Assembly: GCA_903843965.1 (NCBI GenBank)
Contig: CAIMRY010000009.1
Coordinates: forward strand, 30,558-94,557
Length of the DNA: 64,000 bases
Direction of reading: 5' to 3'
Source of the DNA: an uncultured delta proteobacterium
GTDB taxonomy: Bacteria > Desulfobacterota > Desulfovibrionia > Desulfovibrionales > Desulfovibrionaceae
Shown here: positions 59,041 to 64,000 of the stretch, piece after piece
Numbering within the stretch: position 1 is the first letter of the stretch
Layout of the letters: every line of letters begins with the position of its first letter
Notes under the pieces: model-generated
Databases searched by the model: none
Told to the model about the DNA's origin: nothing
What the model saw: only the letters and a program-made list of their open reading frames with translations
Position numbers and translations under genes: made by a program

Positions 59041-60066
59041 CTACGCGGCCATCTGCAACTGCGGCACGGCGTCCACGGGCGGTCTCATCCGCCAATAGCC
59101 ACGCCACGTCTGCGTCGGCCTGTTCCGCAGGGCCTTCCCGAGGATGTCGTCCATGATGCGTCCGTTCTGCCAGCGGTAGGTGTTGGCGCGGTAGGCGATT
59201 TCGGCCGCGTACATGGCGACGTATCTCAACGTGAGCTTGTGGATCTGCCCGACGTGCAGGCGACGGAGCCGCGCGAAGAAGGTCTCGCACAGGTTGATGT
59301 TCTCGCCGTCGTCGCCGAGGAATGCGCGCCTGTGGATGACGCGCTGATGGTCGTAGTGGGCCGCGAGGTTGTCGTAGGCCGCATGCCCGTCCGTAAAGAT
59401 GGTCGCTCCCAAGGCCACGTTCGCGAAGATGAAGGGCAACAGCCCCACGGCAGATTCCGTTTCCATAACGCACGTGCGTACCTGCTTGGTGCCGTTGTGC
59501 CTATGATCCCGCTGGCACAGAGCGACGACGCAATACCTCGGCGTCGGCGGCGCGTTTCCCTCTAGCCTGTCCTCGGCCCTGTTGGCATGGCGGACGTAGC
59601 CGCCGCCGTGCATGCCATCGACCTCGAACACGCCGTTCATGAGCGACCTGTCGCGGGTGTTGGCCAGCATTTCACGGAGTTTGTACAGGATGACGAGAGA
59701 GGACTTGTGGTTCAGGCCGATGTCGCGGCGAATCTGCAGGGCGCTCTCGCCCTTCACCGCGTTCGCCCACAGCAGGACGAGCTGGAGGATGCTCCGCAGG
59801 GGCAGCTTGGAGCTGTGGAAGACCGTGCCGCTGATGAGCGAGAACGTGTGCTCGCAACGCTTGCACCGATACTGGTGACGCGTCCTGATGTGGTAGACGG
59901 CATCGCAACCGCACTCGGGGCAGACGGGTTCGCCGTCCGTCTCCTGCCAGCGCAGGAGCCTGAACTTGGCCTCGATCTGCCCGTCGGTCATCTTGTTGAT
60001 GTCCCGAAGGCTGAACGACTTCGCCCAACTCCTCAACAAAAATGCGGCCAATGATCCTCCTTCCAT
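59041..60066 (-). CDS. IS1595-family-like transposase
   Basis: 341 aa. N-terminal zinc ribbon (CPECGCDAVYHI and CKRCEHTFSLISGTVF), a helical stretch LLWANAVKGESALQIRRDIGLNHK, then the DDE domain: EVDGMHGGGYVR (first D), TIFTDGHAAYDNLAAHYDHQ (second D) and NINLCETFFARLRR (E, as DDEN-type). The IS1595 group has this order. Promoter immediately upstream at 60082-60110. Likely functional: no frame break. Confidence 0.9.
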   Translation of the reverse strand: MEGGSLAAFLLRSWAKSFSLRDINKMTDGQIEAKFRLLRWQETDGEPVCPECGCDAVYHIRTRHQYRCKRCEHTFSLISGTVFHSSKLPLRSILQLVLLWANAVKGESALQIRRDIGLNHKSSLVILYKLREMLANTRDRSLMNGVFEVDGMHGGGYVRHANRAEDRLEGNAPPTPRYCVVALCQRDHRHNGTKQVRTCVMETESAVGLLPFIFANVALGATIFTDGHAAYDNLAAHYDHQRVIHRRAFLGDDGENINLCETFFARLRRLHVGQIHKLTLRYVAMYAAEIAYRANTYRWQNGRIMDDILGKALRNRPTQTWRGYWRMRPPVDAVPQLQMAA

Positions 60067-60081
60067 TCGTAACCGATTAAT

Positions 60082-60110
60082 ATACTACAAAAAACTGATG
60101 GCTGTGTCAA
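60082..60110 (-). promoter_or_regulatory. Strong promoter for the transposase
   Basis: Minus-strand TTGACA (60105-60110), 17-base spacer, TAGTAT (60082-60087), 16 bases upstream of the transposase start. Flanked by AT-rich sequence with TTTTTT. Confidence 0.8.
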
Positions 60111-60190
60111 GGGGGTATCCGGAAAACCGTGGCATCTCGCGTCGATCCTGACGCGAGATGCCACTTTGCTTTTGCGAAGACGATTTCGGG

Positions 60191-61087
60191 CTACTGGTCG
60201 CGGAACCGCTGGAAGAACTGGTTCAGGGCGGGGTCGTCGAGGGGGATGGGCGCGCCCGACGGCATGCGGCCGTTGCGCCAGACGATGCGGGCGGACTGGC
60301 GCGGGGCCGGATGCCCGCTGGCCCACAAGTTGCGCGCGTCAACGGGCGGCCGCTTGGCGGCGCGGTCGAGCAGGTCAGCGGTCAACGGGATGTACGTGCG
60401 CGGCCGATACTGCTCGGCGACCTTCGCCGCGAACTCCTTTGTCTGCTCGGCCACCTCAATCGGCACCCATTCTTCGCCCCAAGCGCCGACGTTGCGCAGG
60501 ATGAGCTTGGCCGCGAGTTCGAGCGGGTATTTGGCCGCGAACAGGAAGCCGGGCTGCGAGACGAACGAGATGATGTGCGACCCCGACGGCCGCGCGAAGT
60601 CGCCGTGCGGCCACAGATGTCCGATCTGACGCACAGGCGGCGCGAGCGGGCCGGCTTTCGGGATCAGCATCCCGCACACGGGGAACATCTTGGCCGTGAC
60701 GTCGCCGTTCGGAGACGGCCACCCGCCGATGAGTTCGGTGGCGTAGCGCGTGCCGAGCGAGCAGTACGTGAACAACGACCCGAGCGCGTCGTAGTTGAAG
60801 GAGGCTTGCGGCAACGCCTCAAGCGCCAGCGGAATCGGCGCGTCATCGGTGAGGGTCATGGCGTGGACGAGGAGCGGCGCCTGAATGGCGACGATGTCGC
60901 GCACGGCCGTGCGGAAGACCCTGCCGCGGCGGTCGAGGCAACCCGCGAGACGAACCTGCGAGTTCTGATCCTTGGCGAGGACGAGCTGGCGCGTCGCGAC
61001 GGCGCGGCAGGGCGCTCCGGTGCGGCGGGACAGAGCGGGAAGGACGATGCCCTGAGACAGGGTCGCGAGCAAATGCGTGGTGCTCAT
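60191..61087 (-). CDS. Hypothetical protein encoded within the mobile element
   Basis: 298 aa, GC-rich like the transposase. No recognised motif. Features: an early SQGIVLPALSRRTG segment, repeated Ser/Gly turns (GGWPSPNGDVTAK), and a C-terminal domain with FLFAAKYPLELAAKLILRN and RQSARIVWRNGRMPSG. The start at 61087 follows AAGGAG. A promoter lies 140 bases upstream (61226-61254), sharing a GATACCCC.TTGACACA motif with the transposase promoter. Function unknown; present between transposase and cargo. Confidence 0.6.
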   Translation of the reverse strand: MSTTHLLATLSQGIVLPALSRRTGAPCRAVATRQLVLAKDQNSQVRLAGCLDRRGRVFRTAVRDIVAIQAPLLVHAMTLTDDAPIPLALEALPQASFNYDALGSLFTYCSLGTRYATELIGGWPSPNGDVTAKMFPVCGMLIPKAGPLAPPVRQIGHLWPHGDFARPSGSHIISFVSQPGFLFAAKYPLELAAKLILRNVGAWGEEWVPIEVAEQTKEFAAKVAEQYRPRTYIPLTADLLDRAAKRPPVDARNLWASGHPAPRQSARIVWRNGRMPSGAPIPLDDPALNQFFQRFRDQ

Positions 61088-61225
61088 ACGGCTCCTTGTG
61101 ATGTTGAAGGTTGTCTCCGGCGCCGCTCCCCATCCAGACGCCTGGCCAGGTGCGTGGATGGGGGTCGACGTCGCGGAGAGACTCGGTCGCTCGGATTCCG
61201 GGCCCAGAATTTCGAGCGGAGAAAA

Positions 61226-61254
61226 GCATAGCATAGTCAGGTGGTTGTGTCAAT
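61226..61254 (-). promoter_or_regulatory. Promoter for the 298-aa gene
   Basis: Minus-strand TTGACA (61249-61254), 17-base spacer, TATGCT (61226-61231); the surrounding motif matches the transposase promoter. Confidence 0.65.
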
Positions 61255-61609
61255 GGGGTATCGGAAATACCTCGGAAGCTCCGCCGATCCACAAGGGTGA
61301 TCAAACTCATTCCTAGGCAGGAGGAGCGGACGAGTATGCGGGTGCCAGCGTTGTGTCCCCCGATGAGGCACTGACGAGTGATGAAGGCGTGGCATGGAAA
61401 GTTTTATTCGTTGGGACCGGCCTGATAGGCGTCTGGTTGTGGGCATGGCGATTCCTCGGGGTTGGGTGTGGAACGAAAGTCCAACCGAGGTAGCACAAAA
61501 ATCAAGCGACCGGAGCCCCCTAGGCAGCTTGAATGGATCTTGGATTAGGGAGTGGTGATGTATTGACAGTAGCAATCGGACGTGGGCAAACTTACGTGAG
61601 GAGAATAAT
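61255..61609. other. Region between element core and cargo; no supported gene
   Basis: A ribosome-site-like AGGAGGAG (61319-61326) precedes a 12-codon frame (ATG 61336). A 46-codon frame from GTG 61353 encodes a potential membrane helix (WKVLFVGTGLIGVWLWAW). CCTAGGCAG occurs twice (61312 and 61519). A TTGACA at 61563 may be the cargo promoter. None is certain. Confidence 0.35.
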
Positions 61610-62014
61610 ATGGGAAACGAACAGGCTACCCCATCCAAATTGAAGAACGATTTATTCTTTTGGATCACTATCCCTAAAATATTTGTCTTAGCATTGGTCT
61701 TCATCGCTGGATACGCAAGCAATGGAAATCATGAGATGTCAGCCATTAGCGTTAGATGCATGGCGACTGATTGTCGGCCAGAAGAAGTTGCGATCATACT
61801 AAAATCAGTGTTTGAAGTATCGGAACTTCGGTCTGCCGCTATTGCAGTTCTCCTCGACGCCAATGGTGGGAAAATTAGCAAAGATAGTAATAGGGTATTT
61901 ATCCGATATTTGCCGCGGAATGAGGCCGTGGAAGTTTGTAGGCAAGCCAATGAGTTACTTTGGCAAGTTGAAAATGTGAAACGCGAAGCCGTGTGGTTTG
62001 ATTTTGTGAATTGA
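61610..62014 (+). CDS. Cargo protein 1: small membrane-anchored protein
   Basis: 134 aa, AT-rich. N-terminal hydrophobic helix (LFFWITIPKIFVLALVFIAGYAS) at residues 15-37, then a soluble alpha/beta domain (MSAISVRCMATDCRPEEVAIILKSV, DANGGKISKDSNRVFIRYL, VENVKREAVWFDFV). GTGAGGAGAATAAT before ATG is a strong ribosome site. No recognised family. 140 bases before the 527-aa gene on the same strand. Confidence 0.65.
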   Translation: MGNEQATPSKLKNDLFFWITIPKIFVLALVFIAGYASNGNHEMSAISVRCMATDCRPEEVAIILKSVFEVSELRSAAIAVLLDANGGKISKDSNRVFIRYLPRNEAVEVCRQANELLWQVENVKREAVWFDFVN

Positions 62015-62154
62015 ATGATTCGAGAAACTTTTGTGACCTCACCGAGTAACGGCGTTGACTGAGCCGCCTCTACGGTGCGATAGTGATTTACCGTTACGCT
62101 GATCAAGGCCAGAAAAGACAAACAGAAACAGCGCGTTAACTTGTCGGGGGTGAT

Positions 62155-63738
62155 ATGTTTTCCATGAGAGATCAAGGGAACATTCGCGAGCGTGAGATAT
62201 TGCGAGTGGCCGGTGAAACGACATGCGGCAACTTAAAATCCACTACAGTCGCAGTTCGGAATGAGGTAATGAAGTGGGCGACAAATCAAGTTTCTTATAC
62301 TTTGCCAAATGAAGCCTGGAAAGGCCTTTCATTTGAGAGTTTAAGAGGTGGAAGGAATTGTATCTGCTCTGCGTATGAAGATGATACCTCTTTATTTTGG
62401 GCAGTTCGTGTTGAAAAGCCAGACGTAATAATGGCGCAGAGAATATGGACAACAGAAATCGTTACAGGATATGACAAAAAATCAAATAATGTCATGATAA
62501 GCTTACGCCTTCTGGTTAGCACTCCAGAAGGATATTTGGATATTTCTCCTGCCGTCCCCGGTGTTATCAGGCAGGTTACTGAAAAATGCGGATTTAAATG
62601 CGGAATAAGTGATTTTGGCAATGGCCCATCATTCATTACTACTGAAGATGAAACAGAAGAACTGGTACGTTATCTTGTAAATCCAGCCAGAAAAACACCT
62701 GTATTCGTTTGTTCCATCGCTGACTGGGAAGATAAGCCGCGGATTGATGTTGAAGCATTAAGCATGGCTACGATTGGCATCGGACATGTTGTGGTCATTA
62801 CATCTGAATGTAGCTGGGTTCTTACAAACATTCTTGGAAATCGTCTTTCAACATACAACGGAGCAGTTAGGGCTTACCTTCAAGGTTTTTCGTATAATGC
62901 AAACCCTTACGCTCACCGTTGTTACGTACCGAGTGGCCCATATTCACATGATTGGGATAAGCAAACTGCAAGACGCTTGAGATGGCTAGCCGCATCTAAA
63001 AGTATACGGCACCTCAAGTTTGGTGTCGAGGTGCTATCTTTCGCATCAGTTCGCGATTATGCTTTCGACCTTGCGCGCGCCAATCTTAAGCAGAGTGGGA
63101 CAACTGAAGCAACGCAGTTGGTCACTGCGTTGGGCCAGATTGCTGCGCTCAAAGATGACTTGAAACGTTCTGAGGATGAAACGGCGCAATGGTTAGAGGC
63201 ATTTGAGTCAGCAGAGGAATTGGCACTAAAGCTGGATCAGCGTCTTAGGGCGGCCGAATTTCGTATTCAGCAACTGGTCGATCAGATAAAGAAGCGTGGA
63301 GACAGCCCTGACGGAAACGTTGAGTATCCGACGTCATGGGATAGGTTTGCAGAATGGTGCGACGAAACATTGAATGGACGCGTTGAACTTTCCGGACGTG
63401 CGCGTCGCGAAGTTCGAAACCCTGTGTATGGGGAGCCCGCGGTGGCCGCTCAATGTCTTCTTTGGCTTGCGAACGATTATCGTGATGCACGGTTGAGCGG
63501 TTCTGATGGACATCTGTGCGTGCCAATTTTGAGCGGAATAAAGAACGACCGATGTGGAGCCGAGGCTTTTCCATTTGACTGGGATGGACAAACACATGAA
63601 GTCGAGTGGCATATTAAAAATGGCGGAAACACTCGCGACCCTAGGCGGTGCCTGCGTGTCTACTATTTCTGGGACGACATCGGGCAAAGAGTAGTAATCG
63701 CGTCGATGCCAGCGCACGTCACGACGGAGGCTTCATAG
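62155..63738 (+). CDS. Cargo protein 2: large two-domain protein, candidate defence effector
   Basis: 527 aa, AT-rich relative to the chromosome. N-terminal domain residues 30-320 (WAVRVEKPDVIMAQRIWTTEIV, DISPAVPGVIRQVTEKCGF, MATIGIGHVVVITSECSW) is unfamiliar. Residues 330-400 form a coiled coil (ALKDDLKRSEDETAQWLEAF, LDQRLRAAEFRIQQLVDQIKK). The C-terminal domain (FAEWCDETLNGRVEL... CLRVYYFWDDIGQRVVIASMPAH) ends in a strand order reminiscent of ParE/RelE-like folds; this is only a visual impression. GGGGGTGAT precedes ATG. Function unknown. Confidence 0.65.
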   Translation: MFSMRDQGNIREREILRVAGETTCGNLKSTTVAVRNEVMKWATNQVSYTLPNEAWKGLSFESLRGGRNCICSAYEDDTSLFWAVRVEKPDVIMAQRIWTTEIVTGYDKKSNNVMISLRLLVSTPEGYLDISPAVPGVIRQVTEKCGFKCGISDFGNGPSFITTEDETEELVRYLVNPARKTPVFVCSIADWEDKPRIDVEALSMATIGIGHVVVITSECSWVLTNILGNRLSTYNGAVRAYLQGFSYNANPYAHRCYVPSGPYSHDWDKQTARRLRWLAASKSIRHLKFGVEVLSFASVRDYAFDLARANLKQSGTTEATQLVTALGQIAALKDDLKRSEDETAQWLEAFESAEELALKLDQRLRAAEFRIQQLVDQIKKRGDSPDGNVEYPTSWDRFAEWCDETLNGRVELSGRARREVRNPVYGEPAVAAQCLLWLANDYRDARLSGSDGHLCVPILSGIKNDRCGAEAFPFDWDGQTHEVEWHIKNGGNTRDPRRCLRVYYFWDDIGQRVVIASMPAHVTTEAS

Positions 63739-63773
63739 CCGCTGGATTTGCGGTAACATACTGTAATTTCATT

Positions 63774-63794
63774 GTGCATTTGCGCCATAATGAC
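63774..63794 (-). repeat. Right terminal inverted repeat
   Basis: Reverse complement begins GTCATTATGGCGCAAATG; one mismatch to the left end. Confidence 0.9.
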
Positions 63795-63804
63795 GGCCAA
63801 AGGC
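63795..63804 (+). repeat. Right 10-bp direct repeat
   Basis: GGCCAAAGGC, identical to 58368-58377. Confidence 0.9.
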
Positions 63805-63845
63805 GGTATTATGGCGCAAACGCACAAAGTCATCCATCAATTTGA

Positions 63846-63875
63846 TTGACCCGAATTTGGACCTTGGTGTATACT
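63846..63875 (+). promoter_or_regulatory. Promoter, probably for a leaderless transcript
   Basis: TTGACC (63846-63851), 18-base spacer, TATACT (63870-63875). The expected start of RNA is at about 63882, which is the ATG itself. Confidence 0.65.
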
Positions 63876-63881
63876 TATGTT

Positions 63882-64000
63882 ATGGGAATATCACACTCAA
63901 TCTCAAAACTCACCCGGCAGAAGGCTGAACGGCTCGGCGAAATCGCCAAGCACAACGACGCCATCAAACGCCTGCGGCAGGAGATCAAGAAGCTCGACGA
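63882..64000 (+). CDS. Second copy of the element-encoded coiled-coil protein (partial)
   Basis: First 39 codons, starting MGISHSISKLTRQKAERLGE. It shares 33 identical bases (GAAGGCTGAACGG... to CCAAGCA) with the copy at 58561, which shows it as a paralogue. No ribosome site precedes the ATG. The gene runs off the window end. Confidence 0.8.
   Translation, partial: MGISHSISKLTRQKAERLGEIAKHNDAIKRLRQEIKKLD

Larger units (their letters stand above)
58378..63794. mobile_element. IS1595-like transposon with cargo genes
   Basis: 5,417 bp. The ends are 21-bp inverted repeats starting GTCATTATGGCGCAAA (58378-58398 and, reversed, 63774-63794; 20 of 21 match). Exact 10-bp repeat GGCCAAAGGC flanks both ends, consistent with target duplication (IS1595 usually duplicates 8 bp, so the boundary could be shifted). 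Contents: winged-helix-like gene, IS1595-like transposase, unknown 298-aa gene, and AT-rich cargo (134 aa and 527 aa). A member of the transporter-IS type (single IS ends with passenger genes) is the most natural reading. Confidence 0.87.
63805..64000 (+). mobile_element. Left end of a second, related element
   Basis: Begins GGTATTATGGCGCAAACGCAC, near-identical to the first element's inverted repeat, and continues into a homologous accessory gene. The rest is beyond the window. Confidence 0.75.

Noticed and set aside
61237..61722. A 161-codon minus-strand frame across the cargo promoter region
   Set aside because: It overlaps promoter elements and the strong ribosome site of the plus-strand gene; composition is not protein-like.

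Overview
The window looks like chromosomal DNA from a GC-rich, Gram-negative, anaerobic deltaproteobacterium, most likely a sulfate reducer of the Desulfovibrionales. The evidence is a DUF39-type homocysteine synthesis protein, a ferredoxin-linked 2-oxoglutarate oxidoreductase (KorDABC), split HldE functions for heptose LPS, flagellar genes and a selenocysteine-containing SelD. The assignment rests on gene content only; there is no rRNA in the window.

Layout. 1-4.4 kb, minus strand: a partial nucleotidyltransferase-like gene, pyrC-pyrB and an amidohydrolase. 4.8-6.3 kb: the DUF39 protein with a clear terminator, then a small unknown gene. 6.3-14.4 kb, plus strand: candidate oriC with two DnaA-box-like sites, then dnaA-dnaN-gyrB-gyrA, followed by a TPR lipoprotein. 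16-19.7 kb: an O-methyltransferase diverging from fliL-fliN-fliO-fliP-fliQ. 20-27.5 kb: a GT39-type glycosyltransferase, an Xis-like HTH gene with an unknown partner, a lipoprotein, phosphofructokinase, a WD40-like secreted protein and the HldE kinase. 27.6-30 kb: parB, a zinc-ribbon protein, parA and an exact parS site, so the whole left half is origin-proximal. 30-35.9 kb: a nucleotide-sugar epimerase, coaBC, a lipoprotein, a MerR-like coiled-coil protein and queA. 36-42.3 kb: KorDABC, aroE, prfC and a 3'-5' exonuclease. 43.5-46.5 kb: selD, in which an in-frame TGA followed by a SECIS-like hairpin encodes selenocysteine, beside a class II photolyase pseudogene broken by two nonsense codons and carrying a duplicated tail. 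46.6-51.3 kb: ispDF, rnpB, a zinc-ribbon coiled-coil protein, a Nif3-like protein, tRNA-Met(CAT) and the HldE adenylyltransferase. 51.7-58.3 kb: a YkgJ-type protein, two large glycan-synthesis proteins and a sigma-54 activator.

58.4-63.8 kb is an insertion. It has 21-bp terminal inverted repeats (20 of 21 matching) and an exact 10-bp direct repeat on both sides. It carries an IS1595-like transposase, a winged-helix-like accessory gene, a 298-aa unknown protein and an AT-rich cargo pair of 134 and 527 aa. A related element starts immediately after it, with its own copy of the accessory gene running off the window end. The cargo pair is the best candidate here for an undescribed system; its function cannot be read from the sequence.

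A second theme is short in-frame tandem repeats and low-complexity insertions in otherwise conserved enzymes (PrfC, KorB, KorC, PyrC, the amidohydrolase and a GT2 protein).
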